From assembly GCF_003226555.1 (NCBI RefSeq), contig NZ_QKQS01000007.1, positions 41,494-105,493 of the forward strand: a stretch of DNA of 64,000 nt, in the 5' to 3' direction. The position numbers were made by a program, and so were the translations under genes. The stretch is from Rhodopseudomonas palustris (GTDB taxonomy: Bacteria; Pseudomonadota; Alphaproteobacteria; Rhizobiales; Xanthobacteraceae). A model generated the notes under the pieces. The model saw only the letters and a program-made list of their open reading frames with translations, did not search any database and was not told the origin of the DNA. Below are positions 7,201-15,512 of the stretch, one piece after another; the stretch's first letter is position 1; each line of letters opens with the position of its first letter.

Positions 7201-8562
7201 TCAGCGCGTGTTCGTCCCGAACGCCAGCACGTGCAGGCCGAGGCGTTTGCGGACGATCCAGAACAGCAGCACGGTTTCGAAGGTCAGCGCCGCGGAGGTG
7301 GCGGCGGCGGCGCCGTAGCCGCCGAAGCGCGGCACCAGGATCAGGCACAACGCCAGATTGACTGCGAACGCCAGCGCATAGGCGAGGGCGCAGACGTGCT
7401 GGTGGCCGAGCATGTTGAGCAGCCGTTCCACCGGCCCGATCGCAGCGCGGACCATCAGGCCGATCGCGGCGACGAACATGATGCCGTAGCCGGCGGTGAA
7501 CTGCGGCCCGAACAGCCACAGCAGCGGCTTGCCGAGCGCCAGCAAGGCCAGCGTCGCCGCCAGCGACGGCCAGAACGTCCACTGAATCGCATGGCGCACA
7601 TAGGCCGCCAGCCGCACATTGTCGCCGGCGACGCTGTATTCGGTGAAGCGGTGCGCGGTGCTCGCCGACATCGCGTAATGAATGAACGACACCAGCGCCA
7701 GCGTCTTCACCACCGCATAGTAGATGCCGACCTCTTCCGGCGTGCTGAACTGCTGCAGCACCAGCACGTCGGTGTAGGACAACAGCAGATAGAAGCTTTC
7801 GACCAGCAGGATGGGCAACGAGGTGGCGAGCCAGCCGCGGACGTCGTAGGCCCGCGGTCCGGCGGGGATGTAATCGGCGAGCCGGCGGTTCAGCGCGATC
7901 ATCTGACCGAGCATCGCGATCCAGACCGCCGCACAGCTCGCCGCCATCGCCGCGACCGCGCCCAGGTCGAAGCCGAGCACAAATAGCCCGGCGGTGAAGC
8001 CGATGATCAGAGCTTGGCGGATGATGAACTGTGGCATCAGCCCGAGCCGCATCCAATCGTGCGTGCGGGCGATGCCATCCTGGGTATTGGCGACCACGAA
8101 GGCCGGCAGCGTCAGGCAGCCGAGATACAGCGGCAGCACCGTGGCGTCGCCGATCAGCGGCGACAGCGCCCACACCAGCAGGGCGAGCAGCAGCGACATC
8201 AGGCTGGAGGCCGCCAGGGTGCCCCAGCGGCTGCCGGACAGAAAACCACGCAGCCGGTCGAGCTCGCCGCGCGCGCGATATTCCGGGATGATCTTCTGCG
8301 CCGAGGCGGAGATGCCGAAATCCAGCATCGAGCCGAGCAGCAGCACCCATGTCCAGACATAGACGTAGATGCCGTAGTCCGACGCCCCCATCCATCGCGC
8401 CAGCAGGATCTGGGCGCCGTAGGCCAGCCCGGCGCTGACCACGCGGATCAGGAAGATGGTGCCGGCGAGCCGGGTGGTGAGCGAGGCTTCGTTGGAGCCT
8501 CCGAACAGGGCGGTGAGGCGCGCCTTCAGCGTCGCCAGGGGCGTTGCTGGTGGAGAGTCCAT
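7201..8562 (-). CDS. Polysaccharide/lipopolysaccharide flippase (MOP superfamily)
   Basis: A protein of about 453 residues that is almost entirely hydrophobic, with roughly a dozen membrane segments beginning at TIFLIRVVSAGLAYGAQILL. The motif LLARWMGASDYGIYVYVWTW is typical of Wzx-like oligosaccharide flippases, which move lipid-linked sugar units across the inner membrane. The ATG at 8562 was chosen because it gives the usual short cytoplasmic N-terminus; a TTG at 8628 would add 22 residues. No glycosyltransferase genes are adjacent, so the glycan is unknown. Its 3' end exists in a second, broken copy at 6481-6562. Confidence 0.88.
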   Translation of the reverse strand: MDSPPATPLATLKARLTALFGGSNEASLTTRLAGTIFLIRVVSAGLAYGAQILLARWMGASDYGIYVYVWTWVLLLGSMLDFGISASAQKIIPEYRARGELDRLRGFLSGSRWGTLAASSLMSLLLALLVWALSPLIGDATVLPLYLGCLTLPAFVVANTQDGIARTHDWMRLGLMPQFIIRQALIIGFTAGLFVLGFDLGAVAAMAASCAAVWIAMLGQMIALNRRLADYIPAGPRAYDVRGWLATSLPILLVESFYLLLSYTDVLVLQQFSTPEEVGIYYAVVKTLALVSFIHYAMSASTAHRFTEYSVAGDNVRLAAYVRHAIQWTFWPSLAATLALLALGKPLLWLFGPQFTAGYGIMFVAAIGLMVRAAIGPVERLLNMLGHQHVCALAYALAFAVNLALCLILVPRFGGYGAAAATSAALTFETVLLFWIVRKRLGLHVLAFGTNTR

Positions 8563-8698
8563 GACGGCCAAAGCGTTTCCCCGAACCCGCCGTGTCGGAC
8601 ACGACGCGGCATCGCCTTGATCTAGCAACCGGATATTAAGAATCGGTTGGGCGGGGCCGACCCTGCTTTTCCGCGACGAAGCGGCAGGTTTCGGTGTT

Positions 8699-8723
8699 GG
8701 AACCGGGTTCGCTACGGCGCGTT
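8699..8723 (+). promoter_or_regulatory. Possible EcfG-type general stress promoter
   Basis: GGAAC at 8699-8703 and CGTT at 8720-8723 are separated by 16 bases, the pattern of alphaproteobacterial EcfG promoters, and lie about 85 bases before the small membrane protein at 8808. About one chance match of this quality is expected in 64 kb, so this is only a suggestion. Confidence 0.3.
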
Positions 8724-8807
8724 GGGCTGTGCGGCCGAGTGTCGTCGCCGCGATGCTCGGAGCCGCGCAGGCGGACCGGCCAAGTCCTTACATGTGGACG
8801 TCTTCAG

Positions 8808-9032
8808 ATGCCAAAATGGCCGATGCCGAAGCTATCGCGAAATAACGTCGGACGCCTCGTCGGAGCCGGCGTCGCGGCGATCGTGATCGCCGCTGTTCTC
8901 GGAATCGCGACAATGCGCGGCCTGGGATTGCCCGCTGCATCGGTTCGGGAGTGGGCGTTGAATCTCGCCAGCCTGGTTGTTGCCTTCCTTTTGATCGCGG
9001 GCATCGGCCGTCGTCAGAACGACAATCGGTGA
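8808..9032 (+). CDS. Small two-helix membrane protein, unknown function
   Basis: A 74-residue open frame with two hydrophobic segments, LVGAGVAAIVIAAVLGIA (about residues 15-32) and LNLASLVVAFLLIAGIG (about 49-65), and a basic N-terminus and C-terminus. The ATG at 8808 is chosen as the last good start before the first helix; a longer frame from 8694 is Arg/Cys-rich and not protein-like. No family is recognised. It stands alone between the divergent flippase and the PAS/MCP pair, and no strong ribosome binding site is visible, so its reality is moderately supported. Confidence 0.5.
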   Translation: MPKWPMPKLSRNNVGRLVGAGVAAIVIAAVLGIATMRGLGLPAASVREWALNLASLVVAFLLIAGIGRRQNDNR

Positions 9033-9066
9033 CGCCCGGACGGCAACTCGCTCTTGTCAGGAAAAA

Positions 9067-9089
9067 TACTACAACTCGAGTTGATAGTA
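9067..9089. promoter_or_regulatory. Operator-like palindrome
   Basis: The perfect 12-bp palindrome CAACTCGAGTTG (9072-9083) is flanked by TACTA on the left and A-TAGTA on the right, extending the dyad with one unpaired base. It lies in the 235-base gap between the small membrane protein and the PAS gene and is not followed by a T run, so a protein-binding site is more likely than a terminator. Confidence 0.4.
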
Positions 9090-9267
9090 TGACGTCCGTT
9101 TGACCGGAAGATCGAAGTACGTCGGCTTTCATTGCCGCGGATGGGCAGTCCGGTCGCTAGTTGGGCGAACTAACTATTAAGACCTGCCTCGTAGCTTTGC
9201 GTAGCCGGACCGGGGCCTTGATCAGTGTCCGTGCAAGCAGTTCTCAGCCGCTGAACCGGAATTCGCC

Positions 9268-9789
9268 GTGACTTCTTCCGTCAAGCCCACGGGCGTTGAA
9301 GTGTTCTTCGACGCCGACGATATCATCGTGTCCAAGACCGACCTGAAAGGCCGGATCACCTACGCCAACCGCGTGTTCACCGACATCTGCGGCTACAGCG
9401 AAGCCGAATTGCTCGGCCAGCCGCATTCGATCGTGCGGCATCCCGACATGCCGCGCTGCGTATTCAAGCTTTTGTGGGACACCCTCGCCGAGGGCCGTGA
9501 GATCTTCGCCTACGTCAAGAATATGACGAAACACGGCGATCACTACTGGGTGTTCGCGCACGTCACGCCGTCGTTCGATGCCGCAGGGGCTGTGATCGGC
9601 TATCACTCCAACCGCCGCGTGCCGGAGCGCCGGGTCGTCGCCGCGCTGGAGCCGGTCTATGCCGAGCTGCTTGCGCAGGAAGCGCAGCATCGCAACGGCA
9701 AGGACGCATTGGCGGCCGGCTATCAGCACATGATCGATTTCGTCAGGTCGAAGAACATTTCCTATGATCAACTCGTCTTCTCTCTTTAA
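9268..9789 (+). CDS. PAS-domain sensor, Aer-type
   Basis: A 173-residue cytoplasmic protein containing one PAS domain: [21 protein letters not shown], then [21 protein letters not shown], the signature of Aer redox/aerotaxis PAS domains that usually bind [23 protein letters not shown] completes the domain near residue 115, and a helical tail of about 50 residues follows. It has no signalling domain of its own. The downstream chemotaxis transducer starts 26 bases inside this gene, so the two proteins are made together and probably act as a split Aer-like receptor. Confidence 0.87.
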   Translation: MTSSVKPTGVEVFFDADDIIVSKTDLKGRITYANRVFTDICGYSEAELLGQPHSIVRHPDMPRCVFKLLWDTLAEGREIFAYVKNMTKHGDHYWVFAHVTPSFDAAGAVIGYHSNRRVPERRVVAALEPVYAELLAQEAQHRNGKDALAAGYQHMIDFVRSKNISYDQLVFSL

Positions 9790-11089
9790 GGCCGGCGTCT
9801 TTGTCGTCGTCGCTGTCGGTGGCACGCTGGCTGCTCTGTCCGGGCTCGTGCTCGGCGTGCCGCTGCTCCAACAGATCGGCCTGGGGGCCTCGCTGATCGG
9901 CGCGGTCGGCGTGGCCGCGATGCTGATGCGGCTGAACCGAATGCTGACCCAGATCGACCAGGTCTGCGGCCGCATCGCGGACGGCGACTTCGAAGCGCGG
10001 TTGATCGGGTGTCGTGACGCTGGCCGCCTGCTCGAACTGCAGGACCGCTTCAACGACATGATTGACCGCTGTGACGCCTTCGTACGCGAATCCAGTGCGG
10101 CGATGGCGGCGATCCGCGACGACAAATACTATCGCCACATCCTGCCGCAGGGGCTGCGCGGCTCGCTGCTGATCGCCAGCCGCACCATCAACGAGGCGAT
10201 GCAGGCGATCGAGACGCGCGTCGCAGCGTTCAACGCCAACACCGCGGAATTCGAGACCGCGATCGGCACGGTGATCGATGCGGTCGGCGCCGCCTCCAGC
10301 AATATGGGCGAGACCGCCGGCAGCCTCAGCCGCGGCGTCAGCGCGACGCGCGATCGAACCCTCGCGGTCTCCGCGGCCAGCGAGCAGGCGTCGACCAATA
10401 TGGAGACGGTGGCAGCGGCAACCGCCGAACTGACCGCCTCGGCCAACGAGATCCTCGGCAGTGTGAACCGTTCGGCGACGATCGCGCAGGCGGCAGTCGC
10501 CGCGTCCGATCATGCCCGCGACACTGTGGGCAGCCTGTCGACCGCCACCGAACGGATCGGCGCGATCGTGCAACTGATCGAAGAGATCGCGTCCCAGACC
10601 AACCTGCTGGCGCTCAACGCAACGATCGAGGCGGCGCGCGCCGGCGAGGCGGGGCGGGGCTTCTCGGTGGTGGCGCAGGAGGTGAAGTCGCTCGCCGAGC
10701 AGACCGCGAATGCGACGCGCGACATCTCGCGCAGCATTGCCGAAGTGCAGGAGACTACCCGCGCCGCAGTCGACGCCATCTCCGGCATCGGTCGCTCGAT
10801 CGGCGAGGTCGACGACATCACCCATCAGGTCGCGCTCGCGGTCGAGGCGCAGACGGCCGCGACCGGCGAGGTCGCGCGCAACATCGAAGAGGCGTTCGCC
10901 GGCATTCGCGACATCTCGGGGAACATCCAAAGCGTCGGCAGCAACATCAGCGAGACTGAACAGCACGCCGAGGTGACGCTGTCGGCGTCCGGGACGCTGG
11001 CGCAGCAGGCCAGCTCGCTCGGCGATGCGGTGCGCGCTTTCCTTCGCACGCTCCATCGCGATGGAGCGGAGGCGCGCAAGGCCGCTTGA
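9764..11089 (+). CDS. Methyl-accepting chemotaxis protein
   Basis: A 441-residue transducer. Two hydrophobic segments lie close together at about residues 8-30 and 36-53 with almost no periplasmic loop, then a HAMP-like region, and a long coiled-coil signalling domain whose conserved tip [20 protein letters not shown] starts near residue 273. The lack of a ligand-binding domain is explained by its neighbour: the PAS protein overlaps it by 26 bases and probably supplies the sensory input. No CheR-binding pentapeptide is seen at the C-terminus (EARKAA). It should signal through CheA/CheW encoded elsewhere. Confidence 0.92.
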   Translation: MINSSSLFKAGVFVVVAVGGTLAALSGLVLGVPLLQQIGLGASLIGAVGVAAMLMRLNRMLTQIDQVCGRIADGDFEARLIGCRDAGRLLELQDRFNDMIDRCDAFVRESSAAMAAIRDDKYYRHILPQGLRGSLLIASRTINEAMQAIETRVAAFNANTAEFETAIGTVIDAVGAASSNMGETAGSLSRGVSATRDRTLAVSAASEQASTNMETVAAATAELTASANEILGSVNRSATIAQAAVAASDHARDTVGSLSTATERIGAIVQLIEEIASQTNLLALNATIEAARAGEAGRGFSVVAQEVKSLAEQTANATRDISRSIAEVQETTRAAVDAISGIGRSIGEVDDITHQVALAVEAQTAATGEVARNIEEAFAGIRDISGNIQSVGSNISETEQHAEVTLSASGTLAQQASSLGDAVRAFLRTLHRDGAEARKAA

Positions 11090-11149
11090 GTCGGCTTCAG
11101 CGTCCTCGCGTGCCGCGGCAGATCCCAATTTACGTCGCACACCTTAATT

Positions 11150-11171
11150 CGAGTTCATCTAGATGAACTCG
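11150..11171. promoter_or_regulatory. Perfect 22-bp palindrome
   Basis: The half-site CGAGTTCATCT (11150-11160) is followed at once by its exact reverse complement AGATGAACTCG (11161-11171). It lies 61 bases after the chemotaxis gene and 78 bases before the small secreted protein gene. There is no T run, so a dimer-binding operator for the downstream gene is more likely than a terminator. Confidence 0.55.
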
Positions 11172-11249
11172 TTCGTCAGCGCTCGTTCAGCTGCAACTTC
11201 CTAAGGTCGGGACAGTTCTGATGGTTCTCGATCCGAAGGAGGTTGTTCG

Positions 11250-11552
11250 ATGAGACTGAAACTCGCCGTTGCTGCCGCTGCCACTCTGGGCGCGGTTGCG
11301 TTCGCTCCGGGCATCGCGTCGGCGGCGATGCCGAACGGTCTTCCCGGCACCGCGCAGGTCGCCGGCCGCACATCTGCCCAGGTCGATCAGGTTCGCTACG
11401 TCTGTAACCAATGGGGCCGATGCTGGTGGCGGCCGAACTATTACGGCGCGTACGGCTACTACGGTCCCCGATTCTACGGCCCGCGTTATTACGGTCCGCG
11501 ATTCTACGGTCCTCGGCCGTATGGGCGGCATCATGGCTGGCGCCGCTGGTGA
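11250..11552 (+). CDS. Small secreted Tyr/Gly/Pro/Arg-rich repeat protein
   Basis: A 100-residue protein with a clear signal peptide (MRLKLAVAAAATLGAVAFAP, cleavage near ASA at residues 23-25). The mature part starts with a linker, then VCNQWGRCWWRP with two cysteines that could form a disulfide, and ends in tandem FYGPR/YYGPR units from about residue 72. The start is fixed by GGAGG seven bases before the ATG. Such YGP-rich exported proteins are common in this bacterial group and unassigned. A 22-bp palindrome upstream and a hairpin terminator downstream suggest a single-gene regulated unit. Confidence 0.82.
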   Translation: MRLKLAVAAAATLGAVAFAPGIASAAMPNGLPGTAQVAGRTSAQVDQVRYVCNQWGRCWWRPNYYGAYGYYGPRFYGPRYYGPRFYGPRPYGRHHGWRRW

Positions 11553-11584
11553 GCGGACGACGCCTGATCTGCCAATTGAAAGAA

Positions 11585-11615
11585 GGGGCGGCCTGCGCAG
11601 CGAGGCCGCCCCTTT
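11585..11615. terminator. Hairpin terminator between convergent genes
   Basis: Perfect 10-bp arms GGGGCGGCCT (11585-11594) and AGGCCGCCCC (11603-11612) with an 8-base loop are followed by TTT on the plus strand. On the minus strand the tail is CTTCTTTC. It serves the secreted-protein gene and possibly the TRAP operon. Confidence 0.75.
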
Positions 11616-11664
11616 CGCGTTCGGGTCGAGTTTCGCGTTTGGGCCGAGTAGAGGCGTCTCGCCG

Positions 11665-12795
11665 CTACTTCTTCACGCCGAAGGTCGCCGGATCGAGCTT
11701 GGCGTAGACCTCGTTGTAGAACATGTCGCTGAGCTTCTTCGGATCGTTCTCGATCGGGCCGATCAGCTTCTCGTACTTCGCCAGCAGCTCCTTATACTTG
11801 TCGACGAATTCCTGGGCGTTCTCGATGCCCTTCTTCTTGGCGGCGTCGACGATGCCGGGCAGATCCTTCTCGACGAAGTCCTTGCGCGCGGCGAGCAGCG
11901 CCGGGTCCGGTTGCACCACCGGCACCTTCTTCTCCTTGGCGAGTTCGAGTGCAGCCTTGTCGCCGGCGTGATATTCGTTGACGGTCTTGACCACCGCCAC
12001 CGGGATCGCCTTGAGGATTCCGGCGCGCTGCGGCGTCGTCATCTTCGACCAGGTGTCGAGATTGATCGAATACAGATTGCCGGAGCGGAACGAGCCGAGA
12101 TTCAGCAAAACGACTTGGCCGGCGGTGTCGGCGAGGCCGTGGGTCTTGAGGCCGCCGACCGCATAGACCGCAGCGTCGATGATGCCGCGCGACAGCGTCT
12201 CGTACATCTCGGACGACGGCACGTTGACGCCGGTGGCGCCGACCGATTTGGCGAAGCGGTCCCATAGCGCGCCGCCGGCGCGCAGCTTCTTGCCCTTGAT
12301 CTTGTCGAGCGAGTTGATGTCGTTCTTGGCGATCAGCACGTAGGGGGCGGTGCTCATGCCGCTGCCGAACAGCTGATTCTGCTTGGTGTATTCGGCGAGG
12401 CACGGCTTGCAGTGCAGGTTGAACAATTCGGTGATCGCCATCGCGGCCGCCATGTCGTTCTCGCCGACCATCGCCAGGTCGTTGAGCATCACGCCGTAGG
12501 GATAATACGACGGGGTGTAGCTCATGGTGGCGAAGCCGACGTCGGCGACCTGGTCGCGAATGCCGTCGGAGATCGCCTTGGCGCCGAGCAGGGATTCGGC
12601 CGGGAAGATGCGGACGGTGACTTCGCCATTGGTGTTCTTCTTCACTTCTTCGGCGAAGGTCTCGTAGCCGAGACCGACCGGGTGCTTCGGCGACAGATAG
12701 TGCACCGCCTTCAGCGTCACCGCCGAGGCGCTGCCCGAGGCGCCGAGTGCGAACGCGAACGCCAGTGCGGTCGCGGCCATCCATTTTGTCTTCAT
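11665..12795 (-). CDS. dctP: TRAP transporter substrate-binding protein (DctP family)
   Basis: A 376-residue periplasmic protein with a signal peptide ending in ASA at about residue 24. The mature N-terminus VTLKAVHYLSPKHPVGLGYE and the motif GEVTVRIFPAESLLGAKAISDG are typical of DctP-type receptors, which usually bind organic acids through a conserved Arg. The start has CAGGGAGAAACGAC before the ATG. It is the last gene of the leftward operon dctQ-dctM-dctP, 68 bases after dctM. A CKPC motif in the middle (about residue 123) is unusual and might form a disulfide. The ligand is not predictable. Confidence 0.92.
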   Translation of the reverse strand: MKTKWMAATALAFAFALGASGSASAVTLKAVHYLSPKHPVGLGYETFAEEVKKNTNGEVTVRIFPAESLLGAKAISDGIRDQVADVGFATMSYTPSYYPYGVMLNDLAMVGENDMAAAMAITELFNLHCKPCLAEYTKQNQLFGSGMSTAPYVLIAKNDINSLDKIKGKKLRAGGALWDRFAKSVGATGVNVPSSEMYETLSRGIIDAAVYAVGGLKTHGLADTAGQVVLLNLGSFRSGNLYSINLDTWSKMTTPQRAGILKAIPVAVVKTVNEYHAGDKAALELAKEKKVPVVQPDPALLAARKDFVEKDLPGIVDAAKKKGIENAQEFVDKYKELLAKYEKLIGPIENDPKKLSDMFYNEVYAKLDPATFGVKK

Positions 12796-12863
12796 GTCGT
12801 TTCTCCCTGTGCTTGTGGTGTGCGGCTTTGCGCCGTCCTGGGTACGTCCTTCGGCTGCTCCGG

Positions 12864-14171
12864 CTAGTTGACCAGCGTGGTCAGGTAGGTGGCGATTTGC
12901 GGGAATGCGACCAGCAGCGCGACGCAGATCAGGTCGGCGACCAGAAACCACAGAATCCCGCGGAAGATCGTCTCGATCGGAATCGTGTCGCCGACGATGC
13001 CCTTGATGACGAAGACGTTGAGCCCGACCGGCGGGGTGATCAGCCCGATCTCGAGCAGCTTGGTCAGCAGAATGCCGTACCAGATCAGGTCGACGTGCAG
13101 CTTCTCGACCGCCGGCAGGAACACCGGCAGCGTCAGCAGCATGATGCCGATCGGATCGAGGAAGCAGCCGAGGAACAGCAGCACCGCCATGGTGCCGAGC
13201 ACCAGCATCATCGGCGAGATCTGCCCCTCGATCACGACGCCGGAGATGAAATCGGTGAAGCCGGACAGCGCCAGGAACCGGGTCAGCAGCAACGCGCCGA
13301 TCGCGATGATGAAGATCGAGCCGGTGGTGACCAGCGTCTCGGTGATGGCGAGCTTGATCTTGTCCCAGGTCAGGGTGCGCTGAGCAAAGCCGATCACGAA
13401 CGCCAGCAGCGCCCCGATGCCGCCGGCTTCGGTCGGGGTGAAGACGCCGCCGAACAGGCCGCCGAACACACCGAAGATCAGCACCAGCACCGGCCAGGTG
13501 CCGCGGAACGCGCCGAAGCGGTCGGCCCAGGTGACCTTCTCGTCGATCCGCGGCGCCAGCGACGGGTTCAGCTTGACGCGGGTGACGATCATCGCGGCGT
13601 ACAGCACGGCGGTGAGCAGCCCGGGCACCACGCCGGCGATGAACAGCTTGCTGATCGGCAGCTCGGCGTAGATGCCGTAGACCAGCAGCAGGATGCTCGG
13701 CGGAATCATCGAGCCGATCGTGCCGGCGACTGCGACGGTGCCGGCGGCGAGGCCCGGTTGATAGTTGCTGCGGAGCATTTCGGGGATCGCGATCCGCCCC
13801 ATCGCGGCGGCGCAGGCGAGCGACGAGCCGGTGACCGCCGAAAAGCCGGCGGCGGCGCCGACCGAGGCCACCGCGAGTCCGCCCGGCATCCACGACAGCC
13901 AGGCCCGGGCCACCCGGAACAGGCCGTCGGTGAGCTGCGAGTGAAAGCAGATGTAGCCCATCAGCAGGAACATCGGCACCGAACTCAGCGTCCAGTGCGA
14001 GATGAAATCGTAAGGCATCGATGTCAGCGTGCCCCACGCGACGCGCGGGCCGAGCATCGCCCAGATTCCGGCGAACGACAGTCCGCCGAGGGCGACGCCG
14101 ACCGGCACCCGCAACAGCATCGCCACGATCAGTAGGCCGAGCACGACCCCGCTCAGCGTCAGATCATCCAT
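12864..14171 (-). CDS. dctM: TRAP transporter large permease (DctM)
   Basis: A 435-residue membrane protein with about 12 hydrophobic segments, matching the DctM subunit that carries out sodium-driven uptake. Family landmarks include MGYICFHSQLTDGLFRVARA near residue 72, GSMIPPSILLLVYGIYAE near residue 153, and LITPPVGLNVFVIKG near residue 375. It lies between the small permease (30 bases upstream) and the binding protein (68 bases downstream), the complete set for one tripartite transporter. Confidence 0.93.
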   Translation of the reverse strand: MDDLTLSGVVLGLLIVAMLLRVPVGVALGGLSFAGIWAMLGPRVAWGTLTSMPYDFISHWTLSSVPMFLLMGYICFHSQLTDGLFRVARAWLSWMPGGLAVASVGAAAGFSAVTGSSLACAAAMGRIAIPEMLRSNYQPGLAAGTVAVAGTIGSMIPPSILLLVYGIYAELPISKLFIAGVVPGLLTAVLYAAMIVTRVKLNPSLAPRIDEKVTWADRFGAFRGTWPVLVLIFGVFGGLFGGVFTPTEAGGIGALLAFVIGFAQRTLTWDKIKLAITETLVTTGSIFIIAIGALLLTRFLALSGFTDFISGVVIEGQISPMMLVLGTMAVLLFLGCFLDPIGIMLLTLPVFLPAVEKLHVDLIWYGILLTKLLEIGLITPPVGLNVFVIKGIVGDTIPIETIFRGILWFLVADLICVALLVAFPQIATYLTTLVN

Positions 14172-14201
14172 TCTCGGCGTCCCCCTGCGCTCGGCTTCTT
14201 G

Positions 14202-14723
14202 TTATTCGATCGCTTCGCGCGCGACGTGAGGCTGCAGGACCTTGCGATCGCCCCTGAACAGCCGGACCGCTTTGTAGACGAGGACCAGCGCGATCATGCC
14301 GCAGCCGATCGGCAGGAAGAATCGCGTCGGCCACACCGTGACCGCGACGGTACCGAGCGCTTGTTCGCCGATTTCGTATTTCTTGATGGCGTCACCGCCG
14401 GTCTGCCAGGCGAACGCGCCGAAATAGGCCGCCGACAGCAGTGCCACCACGCCGATCAGCATGTCCTGGACTTTGCTCGGGAAATGCTGGGTCGCGAGCT
14501 CGACGACGATGTGGCCGTTGGCGCGCTCGATCATCGCCAGCGGCAGAAACACCACGGCGACCATGTAGTAGGCGGAGACGATCTCAACCGTCCCGTGCAG
14601 CGGTGCATTGAAAATGTAGCGAGCAACGACGTCCGCCGCGATGTGCAGCATCATCAGCACCAGTGCGATGCCGCCGAGCCAAGCGAGCAACGCCGATGCG
14701 TAACCGAGCAGTCTGCCCAGCAT
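14202..14723 (-). CDS. dctQ: TRAP transporter small permease (DctQ)
   Basis: A 173-residue protein with four hydrophobic segments, the usual DctQ layout, starting MLGRLLGYASALLAWLGG. It contains the family-typical VVARYIFNAPLHGTVEIVSAYYM near residue 32. The ribosome binding site GGGGGGAC precedes the ATG closely. It is the first gene of the operon; the promoter must lie in the 228 bases up to the YbaK gene, but I could not assign one by eye. Confidence 0.9.
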   Translation of the reverse strand: MLGRLLGYASALLAWLGGIALVLMMLHIAADVVARYIFNAPLHGTVEIVSAYYMVAVVFLPLAMIERANGHIVVELATQHFPSKVQDMLIGVVALLSAAYFGAFAWQTGGDAIKKYEIGEQALGTVAVTVWPTRFFLPIGCGMIALVLVYKAVRLFRGDRKVLQPHVAREAIE

Positions 14724-14951
14724 GTGTCCCCCCAGATGGATCGCAGCGCCCGCGGGTTTTCCCGTCTGTTGCTCTGCTGTCCGTATTTTTCGTTGGCGAC
14801 AGGGTCCAGCGCGCGGCGCTCGATGTCAAGCCCGTCGGCCCGATCCTTTTTCGAAGGGATCGAATGGCGCGTTGCGGAACTACATGGCGGCGACCGCGCC
14901 GCGCAGACTAATCGTTGCTGCGACGGCGGAGAACCGATCGCAGGCTCGCCG

Positions 14952-15419
14952 TCAATCACGCGCTTCGCAGACGTCGACCCATTCGGCACCGACCAGCTCG
15001 GCCATCCGTTGCGGCGCGATCCGCACCGCGCTGTGGATCGAGCCGGCGGCCGGCACCACGACGTCGAATTGTCGCAGCGACAGGTCGCAATAGATCGGCA
15101 GCGGTTCCTTTAGCCCGAACGGACAGACGCCGCCGACCTCGTGGCCGGTGAGATCGGCGACTTCGTCGACGCCGAGCATCTTCGGCTTGCCGCCGAGCAG
15201 CGCCTTGGCCTTCTTGTTGTCGAGCCGCATCGTGCCGCTGGTGACGATCAGCACCACGCGCTCGCCGACGCGCAGCGACAGCGTCTTAGCGATCTGCTCC
15301 GGCGGCACCCCATAGGCTTCGGCGGCAAGCGGCACGGTGGCCGAACTCATCGTCGATTCCTCGACGGCGATGTCGGGGGCCTGTTGGGCGAACCAGGCGC
15401 GAACGGATTCCAGACTCAT
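14952..15419 (-). CDS. YbaK/ProX-type aminoacyl-tRNA deacylase
   Basis: A 155-residue single-domain protein of the YbaK/prolyl-tRNA editing family, which hydrolyses mischarged tRNAs. Visible landmarks are IAKTLSLRVGERVVLIVTSG with the conserved Lys near residue 45, LDNKKAKALLG, and GGVCPFGLKEPLPIYCD near residue 96. The protein is shorter than ProRS and stands free. It follows the haloacid-dehalogenase-like gene by 93 bases on the same strand and may be cotranscribed. Which tRNA it edits cannot be told from the sequence. Confidence 0.87.
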   Translation of the reverse strand: MSLESVRAWFAQQAPDIAVEESTMSSATVPLAAEAYGVPPEQIAKTLSLRVGERVVLIVTSGTMRLDNKKAKALLGGKPKMLGVDEVADLTGHEVGGVCPFGLKEPLPIYCDLSLRQFDVVVPAAGSIHSAVRIAPQRMAELVGAEWVDVCEARD

Positions 15420-15512
15420 GCGGCTCCTTCGACCAGCGATCTGTGCCGGCCTTTGCGCCCGATATGCCGGAATCGCCCGCCGCGGGCAAACTTGGGCCGC
15501 TGCGGTCGCGGT

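Noticed and set aside
12747-14135. 462-codon plus-strand frame opposite dctM
   Set aside because: Gln/Arg/Asp/His-rich mirror of a membrane-protein gene, with no recognisable domain.
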